From: Novosphingobium sp. EMRT-2
Lineage (GTDB): Bacteria > Pseudomonadota > Alphaproteobacteria > Sphingomonadales > Sphingomonadaceae
Assembly: GCF_005145025.1 (NCBI RefSeq)
Contig: NZ_CP039695.1
Location: forward strand, 682,001-746,000
Direction of reading: 5' to 3'
DNA: 64,000 nucleotides
Made by a program: the position numbers and the translations under genes. The notes beneath the pieces are model-generated. The model searched no databases. It was not told the DNA's origin and worked only from the letters and a program-made list of their open reading frames with translations. Shown piece by piece: positions 7,612-16,821 of the stretch. Position 1 is the stretch's first letter. Every line of letters starts with the position of its first letter.

Positions 7612-8817
7612 TCAATCCTTAAGAAACAGGCTGGCCAGTTCGACATGGATCGACCAACGGAACTGCCCCACCGGGCGCAGTTCGGCCAGCCTGTATCCTC
7701 CGGCGATCAGCGTGGCCGCATCACGCGCCCAGCTTGCCGGGTTGCAACTGACATAGACCACGCGCGGCACGCGGCTTTCGGCGATCTGCGCCACCTGCTC
7801 GCGCGCGCCGGCGCGCGGGGGATCGAGCAGCACCGCGCCGAAGCGATCGAGTTCCTCGGACCGCAGCGGGTTGCGGAACAGATCGCGGTGCAGCGCGTGG
7901 ACCGGCCGCCCGTTCATCCGCGCGGCGGACTGGCAAGCCAGGTGCGCATCGCGCGCGGCTTCGGCCGCCAGCACCTTGGTGCCCGGCCCGGCAAGGGCAA
8001 AGGCGAAGGTCCCCAGCCCGGCGAAGAGATCGGCCACCGTCCGCGCATCGCCCAGCCATGCGCGCGCGGCCGACACCAGCGCATCTTCCCCGTCCTGCGT
8101 GGCCTGGAGAAAGCCGCCCGGTGGTAGCGCGACCGGGGTTCCGCCCAGCGTGATGGTAACCGGCTCCGGCTCCCACACCGTTTCGGGGCCATAGCCGGAA
8201 TCGAGCGTCAGGCGCGCAAGGCCATTGTCGCGCGCGAAATCCAGCAGCGCCTCGGTCTGCCGCAGACCCTCGGCGACCAAGCCCTGCAGCCCCACCGAGA
8301 CGCCCTGATCGGCCAGCGCCAGTTCGATGTCGACCGCGAGCTTGCGATCGTTCCAGCCTTCCAGCAGCTTGCGCAACGGCGCTACCAGAGCGAACAGCGG
8401 CGGTGCCAGAACCGCGCATTCGCGCATGTCGACGATCCGGTGCGATCCCTGTTCGCGGAACCCAAGCACCACGCGCCGGCCGATCGCCTGCGCATGCAGC
8501 GTCGCGCGGCGGCGCGTGTGCGGCGGGGAAAGGTGCGCGGGCAGGATCGCTTCGGCCTCAAGCCCCTGACCCCGCGCCGCGCCGACGACGCGATCCTGCA
8601 CGTAGTCCACCAACGCCTTTTCGGAGAGGTGCTGCAACTGGCAACCACCGCACGCGGGAAAGTGGCGGCAGGCGGGATCGACATGCTCCGGTCCCCGCGT
8701 CAACGTGCCATCGGTTTCCAGCGCGTCTCCCGGAGCGGCGAGCGCTACATAGCGCCCGTCAGCGGTCGCGCCTTCGCCCTTCGCGGCAACGCGCACGATC
8801 ACGGCCCGGCCGGTCAT
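7612..8817 (-). CDS. RlmD/RumA-type RNA m5U methyltransferase
   Basis: 401 residues. An N-terminal TRAM-like segment is followed by a [4Fe-4S] cysteine cluster (Cys50, 56 and 59 in CRHFPACGGCQLQH, the fourth about residue 132 in MRECAVL), then a Rossmann methyltransferase domain with DLFAGLGTFAFAL and DPPRAGA. The nucleophilic cysteine lies in YVSCNPASWARD near residue 358. These features define the RumA/RlmCD group that makes 5-methyluridine in 23S rRNA using AdoMet. The exact target uridine cannot be assigned. The start overlaps the stop of the upstream nnr gene by 4 nt. Confidence 0.9.
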   Translation of the reverse strand: MTGRAVIVRVAAKGEGATADGRYVALAAPGDALETDGTLTRGPEHVDPACRHFPACGGCQLQHLSEKALVDYVQDRVVGAARGQGLEAEAILPAHLSPPHTRRRATLHAQAIGRRVVLGFREQGSHRIVDMRECAVLAPPLFALVAPLRKLLEGWNDRKLAVDIELALADQGVSVGLQGLVAEGLRQTEALLDFARDNGLARLTLDSGYGPETVWEPEPVTITLGGTPVALPPGGFLQATQDGEDALVSAARAWLGDARTVADLFAGLGTFAFALAGPGTKVLAAEAARDAHLACQSAARMNGRPVHALHRDLFRNPLRSEELDRFGAVLLDPPRAGAREQVAQIAESRVPRVVYVSCNPASWARDAATLIAGGYRLAELRPVGQFRWSIHVELASLFLKD

Positions 8818-10223
8818 GCGATCGCTGCCCGCACGGCCAGCCGCGTCGCGCGGGCCAGATCGAGCGCGGTAAAGGCAGGGCCGGCCAGCTGAGCTGCCTC
8901 ACCGTGCAGCCAAAGCCCCTCCTGCGCGGCTTGCACGGCATCACCGTGCATCGCCAGCCGGCTCGCGATAATCCCGGCGAGCACATCCCCCGATCCAGCC
9001 ACGGCGAGCCAACTCGGCGCGCGGGGCGCGAGCGTGACCGAGCCATCGGGGGCCGCGATCAGGCTATCCGGTCCCTTGAGCAGCACCACAGCGCCGCTCG
9101 CACGCGCCAGTGCAACCGCGCGGTCCCGCCGAAGGCCGTCGCCGGACAGGGCGAAGGCGCGTTCCAGCGCCGCCATCTCGCCCTCGTGCGGCGTCAGCAC
9201 GCAGGCCGCGCGCAAGGGCAGGTCCGGTCCCAGCAGCATCAGCGCATCGGCATCGATCACCGTGGGCAAGCCGCGCGAAACCACCGCGCCCAAACGCGCG
9301 CGGGCGGTCTGCCCCCGGCCCAGCCCCGGCCCGACCAGCAGCGCCGCGATCCGTTCATCGGCGATGCCCGTGGCAACGTCTTCCACGCAGACCAATTCGG
9401 GCGGCACGCCATCCGGCCGCCAATCGGCCAGCAGGCGCACATAGCCCGCGCCCGCCCGCAGCGCCGCTTCGGCCGAGAGGAGAGGCGCGCCGGGCATCTC
9501 GCCGCCGACGATGGCCAGCAGACCGCGCCGGTACTTGTGGGAATCGGCGGGCGGCGCGTGGAGCACCGGCTTGTCCAGCACCACCGCCGCGCCCGGCATC
9601 GCCGCCACGCCGATATCGACCAGCCGCAGGTGCCCCATCCCCGCCACCGCTGGCATCGCGAAATGCGCGTGCTTCCACGCGCCCAGCGCCACAGTCAGGT
9701 CCCAGTCCGGCAGTCCCTCGTTCAACGATCGCCCACTGTCGCTTTCCACCCCGCTCGGCAGATCGGCCGTGATCCTGACATGATGCGCCGCCGCCAGACG
9801 GCGCAGCAGCGCAAGAAGATCGTCGGGCAGCGCGCGCGTCAGGCCGCTGCCGAACAGGCAATCGACAAATACCTCGCCATGCACGGCCGCGTCCGGCCCC
9901 AGCACCGTGCCGGTAAACAGACCACGCGCGTTGCGCGCGGCGTCCGTCCCCGGATCGCGCGCGGCGATCACGGTGACGGGGGTGCCGTGCTCCTGCAAAT
10001 GGCGCGCGATGACGTAGCCGTCGCCACCGTTGTTGCCCGGTCCGCACAGTACGGTCACCGGGCGGCCCGCCGCGATCCGGCGGACATATTCGCCCGCACC
10101 GCGCCCGGCCACGTCCATCAGCGCTTCCACGCTGGTGCCAGTGGCGATCAGCGCTTCCTCGGCCGCGCGCATCTGCGCGACGGTGAGCACCTGCCTCAGG
10201 ACGGATGCACGGTGTTGCGGCAT
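8814..10223 (-). CDS. nnr: Bifunctional NAD(P)H-hydrate repair enzyme (epimerase + dehydratase)
   Basis: 469 residues in two domains. The N-terminal YjeF/NnrE epimerase domain has CGPGNNGGDGYVIARHL (about residues 60-76) and ITADLPSGV. The C-terminal ribokinase-like NnrD dehydratase domain has VGGEMPGAPLLSAEAALRAG, LTPHEGEM and the catalytic GSGDVLAGIIA. Together they repair hydrated NADH and NADPH. It is slightly shorter than the E. coli fusion (about 515) but nothing essential looks missing. It sits between ilvD and the rRNA methyltransferase on the minus strand and overlaps the latter by 4 nt. Confidence 0.93.
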   Translation of the reverse strand: MPQHRASVLRQVLTVAQMRAAEEALIATGTSVEALMDVAGRGAGEYVRRIAAGRPVTVLCGPGNNGGDGYVIARHLQEHGTPVTVIAARDPGTDAARNARGLFTGTVLGPDAAVHGEVFVDCLFGSGLTRALPDDLLALLRRLAAAHHVRITADLPSGVESDSGRSLNEGLPDWDLTVALGAWKHAHFAMPAVAGMGHLRLVDIGVAAMPGAAVVLDKPVLHAPPADSHKYRRGLLAIVGGEMPGAPLLSAEAALRAGAGYVRLLADWRPDGVPPELVCVEDVATGIADERIAALLVGPGLGRGQTARARLGAVVSRGLPTVIDADALMLLGPDLPLRAACVLTPHEGEMAALERAFALSGDGLRRDRAVALARASGAVVLLKGPDSLIAAPDGSVTLAPRAPSWLAVAGSGDVLAGIIASRLAMHGDAVQAAQEGLWLHGEAAQLAGPAFTALDLARATRLAVRAAIA

Positions 10224-10259
10224 GGTTGGCCCCGCCCCCCTTCAACCCTGCCGGCGCGC

Positions 10260-12125
10260 TCAGCCGCGCGCGGCGGGCTTGAGCTGCGAAATGTCGCGCA
10301 CCGCGCCCTTCGCAGCGCTGGTGGTCATCGCGGCATAGGCCTGCAACGCCACTGAAACCTTGCGCGCGCGCGGCTTCAGCGGCTTCCACGCGGCGTCGCC
10401 GGTGGCCTCCATCTCGGCACGGCGCGCCGCGAGTTCCGCGTCCGACACCGCCAGGCTGATCGTGCGCGCGGGGATGTCGATGTCGATGCGGTCGCCATTG
10501 CGGACCAACCCGATCGCGCCGCCTTCCGCCGCTTCGGGCGAGACGTGGCCGATCGACAGGCCCGACGTGCCACCCGAAAAGCGCCCGTCGGTGATCAGCG
10601 CGCAGGCTTTGCCCAGCCCCTTCGATTTGATGTAGCTGGTGGGGTAGAGCATTTCCTGCATGCCCGGCCCGCCTTTCGGCCCTTCGTAGCGGATCACCAC
10701 GACATCGCCCGCCTTGACCTGACCGGTCAGGATCCCGGTGACGGCCGCGTCCTGGCTTTCGAACACCACCGCCGGCCCGGAGAACTTCAGGATCGATTCG
10801 TCGACTCCCGCCGTCTTCACGATGCAGCCGTCGAGCGCGATATTGCCAGTCAGCACCGCCAGACCGCCATCCTTGCTGAAGGCGTGTTCGGCCGACCGGA
10901 TCACGCCGCTCTCGCGATCGAGATCGAGCGAATCCCAGCGGCGGTTCTGGCTGAACGCAGTCTGCGTGGGCACACCGCCGGGCGCGGCCTTGAAGAATTC
11001 CTGCACCGAAGGTGCGTTGGTGCGCGCGATGTCCCACTGGTTGAGCGCGTCGCCCAGCGTACGGCTGTGGACGGTCGGTAGGTCGGTGTTCAGCAGTCCC
11101 GCCCGGTCAAGCTCGCCCAGGATCGCGAAGATACCACCGGCGCGGTGGACGTCCTCCATGTGAACATCGGCCTTTGCCGGCGCCACCTTCGACAGGCAGG
11201 GCACCCGGCGCGAGAGGCGATCGATGTCCGTCATGGTGAAATCGACGCCCGCTTCCTGCGCGGCGGCCAGCAGGTGCAGCACGGTGTTGGTCGAACCGCC
11301 CATCGCGATGTCGAGGCTCATCGCGTTCTCGAATGCGGCGAAGCTGGCGATCGCGCGCGGCAGCGCGGTCTCGTCCTCGTCCTCGTAGTACCGCTTGCAC
11401 AAGTCCACCACCAGGCGGCCGGCCTCGCGGAACAGACGCTCGCGATCGGCGTGAGTCGCCAGCGTGGACCCGTTGCCCGGCAGCGACAGCCCCAGCGCCT
11501 CGGTCAGACAGTTCATCGAATTAGCGGTGAACATGCCCGAGCACGAACCGCAGGTGGGGCAGGCGGACCGTTCGATCGTCTGCACTTCCTCGTCAGTGTA
11601 GGATTCGTCGGCAGCGGCGACCATCGCGTCGATCAGGTCCAGCGCGTGTTCCTTGCCGCGCAGCACCACCTTGCCCGCTTCCATCGGCCCGCCCGAAACG
11701 AACACCACCGGGATGTTGATCCGCATCGCCGCCATCAGCATGCCCGGCGTGATCTTGTCGCAGTTCGAGATGCACACCATCGCGTCGGCGCAATGGGCGT
11801 TGACCATGTATTCCACGCTGTCGGCGATCAGATCGCGGCTGGGCAGCGAATAGAGCATGCCATCGTGGCCCATGGCGATGCCGTCATCCACCGCGATCGT
11901 GTTGAATTCCTTGGCGACGCCGCCCGCTGCCTCGATCTCGCGCGCGACGAGCTGGCCCAGGTCCTTGAGATGGACGTGCCCCGGCACGAACTGCGTGAAG
12001 CTGTTCACCACCGCGATGATCGGCTTGCCGAAATCGCTGTCCTTCATCCCCGTCGCGCGCCACAGCCCCCGTGCCCCCGCCATGTTGCGACCATGGGTGG
12101 ACGTGCGCGAACGATAGGCTGGCAT
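10260..12125 (-). CDS. ilvD: Dihydroxy-acid dehydratase
   Basis: 621 residues, full length for the family. It dehydrates 2,3-dihydroxy-isovalerate and 2,3-dihydroxy-3-methylvalerate to the keto-acid precursors of valine and isoleucine, with an Fe-S cluster. The N-terminal [20 protein letters not shown], the cluster cysteines in [11 protein letters not shown] and [11 protein letters not shown], and the C-terminal [20 protein letters not shown] are all present. ATG 12125 begins right at the conserved MPAYRSR end. The 121 nt upstream, up to the amidohydrolase gene, contain a small inverted repeat (CAGG/CCTG) but I could not make out an attenuator. Confidence 0.96.
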   Translation of the reverse strand: MPAYRSRTSTHGRNMAGARGLWRATGMKDSDFGKPIIAVVNSFTQFVPGHVHLKDLGQLVAREIEAAGGVAKEFNTIAVDDGIAMGHDGMLYSLPSRDLIADSVEYMVNAHCADAMVCISNCDKITPGMLMAAMRINIPVVFVSGGPMEAGKVVLRGKEHALDLIDAMVAAADESYTDEEVQTIERSACPTCGSCSGMFTANSMNCLTEALGLSLPGNGSTLATHADRERLFREAGRLVVDLCKRYYEDEDETALPRAIASFAAFENAMSLDIAMGGSTNTVLHLLAAAQEAGVDFTMTDIDRLSRRVPCLSKVAPAKADVHMEDVHRAGGIFAILGELDRAGLLNTDLPTVHSRTLGDALNQWDIARTNAPSVQEFFKAAPGGVPTQTAFSQNRRWDSLDLDRESGVIRSAEHAFSKDGGLAVLTGNIALDGCIVKTAGVDESILKFSGPAVVFESQDAAVTGILTGQVKAGDVVVIRYEGPKGGPGMQEMLYPTSYIKSKGLGKACALITDGRFSGGTSGLSIGHVSPEAAEGGAIGLVRNGDRIDIDIPARTISLAVSDAELAARRAEMEATGDAAWKPLKPRARKVSVALQAYAAMTTSAAKGAVRDISQLKPAARG

Positions 12126-12246
12126 GGGTACGAACTCCGGAAACTGACTCGAAAATCACAGGCTCAAACCTGCCACCTACTCCACGCGGGAAGGCCAGTC
12201 GAAGGATAATTTTCAAGGTCGGCCAGCGCGCTGACGCCCGGAATCC

Positions 12247-12969
12247 CTAGCTGATTTCAAGCGCAACCTGATTGGCGACGCGGGCCAGCAGTTCCGCCCA
12301 GCGCGCCTGCCCCTCCGCCGTGCCGATCTGGTCCTGCCGCACTTCCACCCCCAGATAGGGACGGCCTTCCGCTTCGGCATGGCGGTTCATCGTGGCGTTG
12401 AGCAGGCGGCCGGAATAGGGTTCCTGATCGCCCACGATCAGCCCCGCGGCCTCCAGCAGCGGAATCGCGACGCGCGCGGCGCGATCGTCCTCGTTGTAAA
12501 GCACGCCGATCTGCCACGGGCGCGGTTCGTCGCTGGTCGCCAGGCGCGGGGTGAAGCTGTGCAGCGAGAGGATCAGCGCGGCGGGCGCGGCATCGAGCGC
12601 ATCGGCCAGCGCCGCGTGATAGGGCCGGAAGAACCGCGTCAGTCGCGCCTCGTGCCCCGCATGATCCAGCGCGTTGCCAGGAATGGCATGCCCGTCGCTG
12701 GCGATGGGGATGACGGCGGGCGCGTGTTCATCCCGGTTGAAATCACAGACGAGCCGACTGACGTTGCCAAGGAACGCGGCGATGCCCGGCCGCTCCACCA
12801 TGCGTTCGGCAATGCCGGCGACGCCGATATCCACCGCGATGTGCTGGTCGAGCAGCGCGGGGTCGATGCCAAGGTCGATGCCATCGGGCACGCGGTTGGA
12901 GGCATGGTCCGATACCACCATGATGCCACCGAAGCGCGGCGTGCCGAGCAGGCGGAAGGCGTCGGTCAT
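12247..12969 (-). CDS. N-formylglutamate amidohydrolase family protein
   Basis: 240 residues. VVSDHASNRVPDGI with its metal-ligand-type SDHAS, the FNRDEHAPAVIP segment, the LILSLHSFTP block and GVEVRQDQIG match the N-formylglutamate amidohydrolase (HutG-like) family, zinc hydrolases of the carboxypeptidase fold. No hut genes are nearby, so a role in histidine breakdown is not supported by context and a different N-acyl substrate is possible. ATG 12969 overlaps the ispE stop in an ATGA, so it is probably translated from the ispE message. Confidence 0.85.
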   Translation of the reverse strand: MTDAFRLLGTPRFGGIMVVSDHASNRVPDGIDLGIDPALLDQHIAVDIGVAGIAERMVERPGIAAFLGNVSRLVCDFNRDEHAPAVIPIASDGHAIPGNALDHAGHEARLTRFFRPYHAALADALDAAPAALILSLHSFTPRLATSDEPRPWQIGVLYNEDDRAARVAIPLLEAAGLIVGDQEPYSGRLLNATMNRHAEAEGRPYLGVEVRQDQIGTAEGQARWAELLARVANQVALEIS

Positions 12970-13790
12970 CTCAAGGCTCCCGCCAAGGTCCACCAACCGG
13001 GCCGGCGGGTTGCAATCGATCGCGCCGCCGCATCGCGCGCCGTGCTGGTTTCGAACAGCGCAAAGCACGTCGCGCCCGAGCCGGACATGCGGGCAAGACG
13101 TGGGCCAGTTGCCTGAAGCGCGGCCAGCACGTCGGCAATCTGCGGGTGCAACGCCACGGCCGGCATTTCCAGATCGTTGCGCGCATTACCCCAGTTGGCA
13201 ACGTCCAGCGCGCCCCGGTCGATGCCGTCCCACGCGGCGAAGACCGGGCCGGTGGGGCAGGCAACGCGCGGATTGACCAGCAGCACCGGCAATCCGGCCA
13301 GGGCGCTGCCGTCTATAGGCGTGAGCTTCTCCCCCACGCCTTCGCCATGCACGGTTTGCGAAGCGACACAGGCGGGTACATCGGCGCCGAGGTCTGCCGC
13401 GATGTCGGAAGGACGCACATGGTCCGGCCCCAGCCGCCACATCCGCGCGAGCAGGCGCAGGGCTGCCGCCGCGTCTGCCGATCCACCGCCGATACCGGCG
13501 GCGATGGGCAAGCGCTTGTCCAGCGTGAACGCCGCGCCGCCCCGGAAGCCGTTGCGGTCGGCAAGCATCCGTGCGGCGCGCAGGACGAGGTTGTCGTCGC
13601 CGTTTGACAGCCCATCGGCGAACGGACCGGTGATCGTGAGCGAGAACGCGTCAGCCGGTTCGGCGGTCAGTTCGTCGCCCGCGTCCACGAAGGCGAACAG
13701 CGTCTCCAGTTCGTGATAACCATCAGCCCGGCGCCGCCGCACGTGGAGCGCGAGATTGAGCTTGGCATAGGCGGTTTCACGCATCGTCAT
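12966..13790 (-). CDS. ispE: 4-diphosphocytidyl-2-C-methyl-D-erythritol kinase
   Basis: 274-residue GHMP kinase. IspE phosphorylates CDP-methylerythritol with ATP in the MEP pathway to isoprenoid precursors. The N-terminal AYAKLNLALHV with its catalytic-type lysine, DGYHELETLF, and the ATP-binding glycine-rich loop PIAAGIGGGSADAAAALR (about residues 93-110) are clear, as is the C-terminal MSGSGATCFALF. The start codon is fused to the stop of the upstream DUF559 gene (ATGA). A second in-frame ATG lies two codons in and could be the true start. Confidence 0.95.
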   Translation of the reverse strand: MTMRETAYAKLNLALHVRRRRADGYHELETLFAFVDAGDELTAEPADAFSLTITGPFADGLSNGDDNLVLRAARMLADRNGFRGGAAFTLDKRLPIAAGIGGGSADAAAALRLLARMWRLGPDHVRPSDIAADLGADVPACVASQTVHGEGVGEKLTPIDGSALAGLPVLLVNPRVACPTGPVFAAWDGIDRGALDVANWGNARNDLEMPAVALHPQIADVLAALQATGPRLARMSGSGATCFALFETSTARDAAARSIATRRPGWWTLAGALR

Positions 13791-14218
13791 GCCTCCCCGT
13801 CAAGGGGAGGGGGACCATCCGCAGGATGGTGGAGGGGCACTCGCGCTTTCGCGGCAAGCCTTGCCGAACGCTCTTCACAAACAACGACAATCCGCGTCAC
13901 CACAAGATTCAGATCTTCCAGCACCACTCTGGCAGGAATTCTGAGCGTCGCGATACCCTGCGATCGTAAAAAATGCGAGCGGACAGCATCATGATCGATC
14001 CGACCGGCCGCATCGTGAACCGCACCATCGATTTCGATCGCAAGGCGCAAGCGCGCGCAATAGAAATCCACGATATAGCTTCCGGCCGGATGCTGGCGGC
14101 GAAATTTGAAGCCGCCAGGCCGAAGGCGCAGGGCTCTCCACAGGATAACCTCGGGCAGGGTCATCTCGCTACGCAGTTTCCGCGCGAGTTTGACTGTCCG
14201 CCCGGGTCCGGTGACCAT
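13787..14218 (-). CDS. DUF559 (Vsr-like endonuclease fold) protein inside an inverted-repeat pair
   Basis: 143 residues. RSEMTLPEVILWRALR, FKFRRQHPAGSYIVDFYC and LRLAIEIDGAVHD match the DUF559 family, which is related to very-short-patch-repair endonucleases; the D...ExD catalytic-type residues of the PD-(D/E)XK fold are present (IVDFYC, IEIDG). The gene lies within two inverted 48-nt repeats. The upstream copy contributes the GGAGG ribosome site about 9 nt before ATG 14218; the downstream copy encodes the proline-rich C-terminal tail and ends just before the stop, which overlaps the ispE start. The function of DUF559 proteins is unknown; nuclease activity is inferred from fold only. The insert separates the ETF-QO gene from ispE. 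Confidence 0.85.
   Translation of the reverse strand: MVTGPGRTVKLARKLRSEMTLPEVILWRALRLRPGGFKFRRQHPAGSYIVDFYCARLRLAIEIDGAVHDAAGRIDHDAVRSHFLRSQGIATLRIPARVVLEDLNLVVTRIVVVCEERSARLAAKARVPLHHPADGPPPLDGEA
13793..13840 (+). repeat. Inverted repeat copy A, 3' side of the DUF559 gene
   Basis: This 48-nt block matches the reverse complement of 14223-14270 at 44 of 48 positions by eye. Its core 13804-13840 (GGGGAGGGGGACCATCC then GCAGGATGGTGGAGGGGCAC) is identical to the other copy except for one base. It contains an inner palindrome, CCATCC-GCA-GGATGG, and an outer stem CTCCCC/GGGGAG, so each copy can itself fold. It lies inside the 3' coding end of the DUF559 gene. Confidence 0.9.
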
Positions 14219-14222
14219 GCCC

Positions 14223-14270
14223 GTGCCCCTCCGCCATCCTGCGGATGGTCCCCCTCCCCATAACGGGGGG
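14223..14270 (-). repeat. Inverted repeat copy B, 5' side of the DUF559 gene
   Basis: Partner of the repeat at 13793-13840, in opposite orientation. It begins 5 nt upstream of the DUF559 ATG and ends 8 nt before the ETF-QO stop codon. Read on the minus strand its last bases are GGAGGGGCAC, giving the DUF559 gene its Shine-Dalgarno sequence. I see no convincing target-site duplication outside the pair. Confidence 0.9.
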
Positions 14271-14278
14271 GACCTAAA

Positions 14279-15928
14279 TCACATATTCGGATAGTTCGGC
14301 CCGCCGCCGCCTTCGGGCGTTACCCAGTCGATGTTCTGCGTCACGTCCTTGATGTCGCAGGTCTTGCAGTGGACGCAGTTCTGCGCGTTGATCTGCAGGC
14401 GCGGTTCGCCTTCCTCGACGCCGACGAACTCATAGACGCCCGCCGGGCAATAGCGCTGCTCCGGCCCGGCATAGAGCGGCAGGTTGATCCGCGTCGGCAC
14501 GGTCGGGTCCTTCAGCACGAGGTGGCACGGCTGGTCCTCCTCGTGATTGGTATAGGAGAACGAAACCGAGGTCAGGCGGTCGAAGCTGATCACGCCATCG
14601 GGCTTGGGATAGGCGATCGGCTTGAACAGATCGGCGCGCTGCGTCGCTTCGGCATCCTTGTGGTGCTTGAGCGGCTTCCACAGGCCGAAGCCGGCAATCG
14701 TGCGCAGCCACATGTCCGTGCCGGCCAGCACGGTGCCGAGTTCGCCGCCGAACTTGGCGATCAGCGGCTGGGCGTTCTGCACCTTCTTCAGTTCGGTGGC
14801 GATCCAGCTTTCGCGCACGGCCGCGTCGTATTCGGCCATCGCGTCCTTCTCGCGCCCGGCCGCGATCGCGGCGGCGGCGGCTTCGGCCGCGAGCATGCCG
14901 CTCTTCATCGCGGTGTGGCTGCCCTTGATGCGCGGCACGTTGACGAAGCCGGCCGAGCAGCCGATCAGCGCGCCGCCGGGGAACGCCAGCTCCGGCACGG
15001 ACTGCCAGCCCCCTTCGTTGATCGCCCGCGCCCCATAGGACACACGGCGGCCACCTTCCAGGATCTTGCGGATTTCCGGGTGCTGCTTCCAGCGCTGGAA
15101 CTCTTCGAACGGATAGACATAGGGGTTGGCGTAATCGAGCGCGGTGACGAACCCGAGCGCGACCTGGTTGTTCGCCTGATGATAGAGGAACCCGCCGCCC
15201 CAAGTGTTGCTTTCCGAAAGCGGCCAGCCCTGCGTGTGCAGCACGCGGCCCGGAACGTGCTTTTCGGGATCGATGTCCCACAGTTCCTTGATGCCGATGC
15301 CATAGACCTGCGGTTCGCAGTTCCGCTCCAGATCGAAGTGCTGCTTCAGTCGCTTGGTCAGATGCCCGCGCGCGCCTTCGGCAAAGAAGGTGTACTTGGC
15401 GTGCAATTCCATGCCGGGCTGGTAATCGGCCTTCTTCTCGCCATCGCGGCCCACGCCCATGTCGCCGGTGGCCACGCCCATGACCGCGCCGTTCTCGTCG
15501 AACAGCACTTCGGCCGCCGGGAAGCCGGGGAAGATTTCGACGCCCAGTTCCATCGCCTGTTCGGCCAGCCAGCGGCACAGGTTGCCCAGACTGCCGGTGT
15601 AGTTGCCGTGGTTCGACATGAACGGCGGCATCGGCCAGTGCGGAATCGCCATCTTGCCGGTGCGGGTCAGCACCCAGTGCCAGTTGTCGGTGACGGGCGT
15701 TTCCGCCATCGGGCAGCCTTGCTCGCGCCATTCGGGCAGCAGTTCGTCCAGCGCCTTCGGATCGACCACCGCGCCCGACAGGATATGCGCGCCGATCTCC
15801 GACCCCTTTTCCAGGAGGCAGACGGAAATCTCGGGATTGATCTGCTTCAGGCGGATGGATGCCGCCAGCCCGGCCGGACCGCCGCCGACGATGACGACGT
15901 CATAAGGCATCGATTCCCGTTCGCTCAT
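14279..15928 (-). CDS. Electron transfer flavoprotein-ubiquinone oxidoreductase
   Basis: 549 residues. ETF-QO takes electrons from electron transfer flavoprotein (fatty-acid and amino-acid oxidation) and passes them to ubiquinone in the inner membrane. The FAD dinucleotide motif VVIVGGGPAGLAAS is near the N-terminus, and the four [4Fe-4S] cysteines sit at the C-terminus in RYCPAGVYEF and NCVHCKTCDIKD. ATG 15928 follows AGGGGA; the open frame extends much further upstream but without family sequence. The ETF subunit genes themselves are not in the window. It stands immediately upstream of the DUF559 insert. Confidence 0.95.
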   Translation of the reverse strand: MSERESMPYDVVIVGGGPAGLAASIRLKQINPEISVCLLEKGSEIGAHILSGAVVDPKALDELLPEWREQGCPMAETPVTDNWHWVLTRTGKMAIPHWPMPPFMSNHGNYTGSLGNLCRWLAEQAMELGVEIFPGFPAAEVLFDENGAVMGVATGDMGVGRDGEKKADYQPGMELHAKYTFFAEGARGHLTKRLKQHFDLERNCEPQVYGIGIKELWDIDPEKHVPGRVLHTQGWPLSESNTWGGGFLYHQANNQVALGFVTALDYANPYVYPFEEFQRWKQHPEIRKILEGGRRVSYGARAINEGGWQSVPELAFPGGALIGCSAGFVNVPRIKGSHTAMKSGMLAAEAAAAAIAAGREKDAMAEYDAAVRESWIATELKKVQNAQPLIAKFGGELGTVLAGTDMWLRTIAGFGLWKPLKHHKDAEATQRADLFKPIAYPKPDGVISFDRLTSVSFSYTNHEEDQPCHLVLKDPTVPTRINLPLYAGPEQRYCPAGVYEFVGVEEGEPRLQINAQNCVHCKTCDIKDVTQNIDWVTPEGGGGPNYPNM

Positions 15929-16038
15929 TCCCCTGCTCCGTGTTCTTAATTGCGCGCTGAACGTGTTAGTGCCTTGAAAGCTGCCTTGTGCAAGGTCAAG
16001 ACCGCAAGCACTGTCCCATGGAATAATGCAGAGACCTG

Positions 16039-16818
16039 ATGGCGGAAAGCATCGCGGATATTCGTGCTCGGACGCCAGCGCTCGTTGCCGCCGCCTTCGA
16101 CTGGTGGCGCGACGCGGGTGTGGATTGCGCCTTCGTCGATGATCCGCAGGACTGGCTCGCCGAAGCCCACGCCCGCGCTCAAACGGAAAAGGGAGACGCT
16201 CGACCGGCACCAGTCCGAAAAGCGCCCGAAACGCCGGCTGTGGTCGAAATTCCGCGCGTGGGCGGCCCGCGCGATCAGTGGCCGGCAACACTGGCGGAGT
16301 TCCCTTCGTGGTGGCTTTCGGAACCATCGCTGGCTCCCGCCGGCCTGCCGCGCGTGCCCCCCGCCGGCCCTGCGCAGGCCGGTCTGATGGTGCTGGTGGC
16401 GATGCCCGAAGAGGACGATAGCGAGGCGCTGCTATCCGGGCGCGCGGGCCGGTTGCTCGACGCGATGCTGGCCGCGATGGGCCTGTCCCGCGCGCAGACC
16501 TACATCGCGGCCGCGTTGCCGGCCCGAATCGCCGCGCCGGACTGGACCCGCCTGGCGGAAACGGGAATGGGCGCCATTCTGGCGCACCATGTCACCCTGG
16601 CGGCGCCGCGCAGGATGCTTGTGTTCGGGAGATCGGGCATTTCAACGCTGATGGGCAACGATTCACCGAATAATGCTGCGAATTTGGACTCGTTTAACCA
16701 TGACGGAGGCAGGGTTCCGGCGGCTTCGGCCCATGACCTTGAAGCGATGCTGGCGCGGCCGGCGCTCAAGGCGGGCATTTGGAGCCGCTGGCTTGAATGG
16801 ACGACGGACGGGGACTGA
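16039..16818 (+). CDS. Degenerate family-4 uracil-DNA glycosylase homologue
   Basis: 259 residues with no signal peptide. The central part aligns by eye with Fe-S-type (family 4) uracil-DNA glycosylases: LMVLVAMPEEDDSEALLSGR corresponds to the motif A region, GRAGRLLDAMLAAMGLSRAQTYIAAALP to the following helix, and the C-terminal LEAMLARPALKAGIWSRW to the family's HPS-x-LL-x(n)-PALK region. The GEAPG-type catalytic motif is replaced, the HPS triplet is absent, and I see none of the four cluster cysteines, so classical uracil excision looks unlikely. It is divergent from ETF-QO and stands 3 nt upstream of the lytic transglycosylase gene. The fold assignment is moderately sure; the role is unknown. 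Confidence 0.7.
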   Translation: MAESIADIRARTPALVAAAFDWWRDAGVDCAFVDDPQDWLAEAHARAQTEKGDARPAPVRKAPETPAVVEIPRVGGPRDQWPATLAEFPSWWLSEPSLAPAGLPRVPPAGPAQAGLMVLVAMPEEDDSEALLSGRAGRLLDAMLAAMGLSRAQTYIAAALPARIAAPDWTRLAETGMGAILAHHVTLAAPRRMLVFGRSGISTLMGNDSPNNAANLDSFNHDGGRVPAASAHDLEAMLARPALKAGIWSRWLEWTTDGD

Positions 16819-16821
16819 ACC

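Noticed and set aside
12126..12246. Possible attenuator or T-box-like leader upstream of ilvD
   Set aside because: Only a short CAGG/CCTG hairpin is visible, with no leader peptide rich in branched-chain residues and no terminator.
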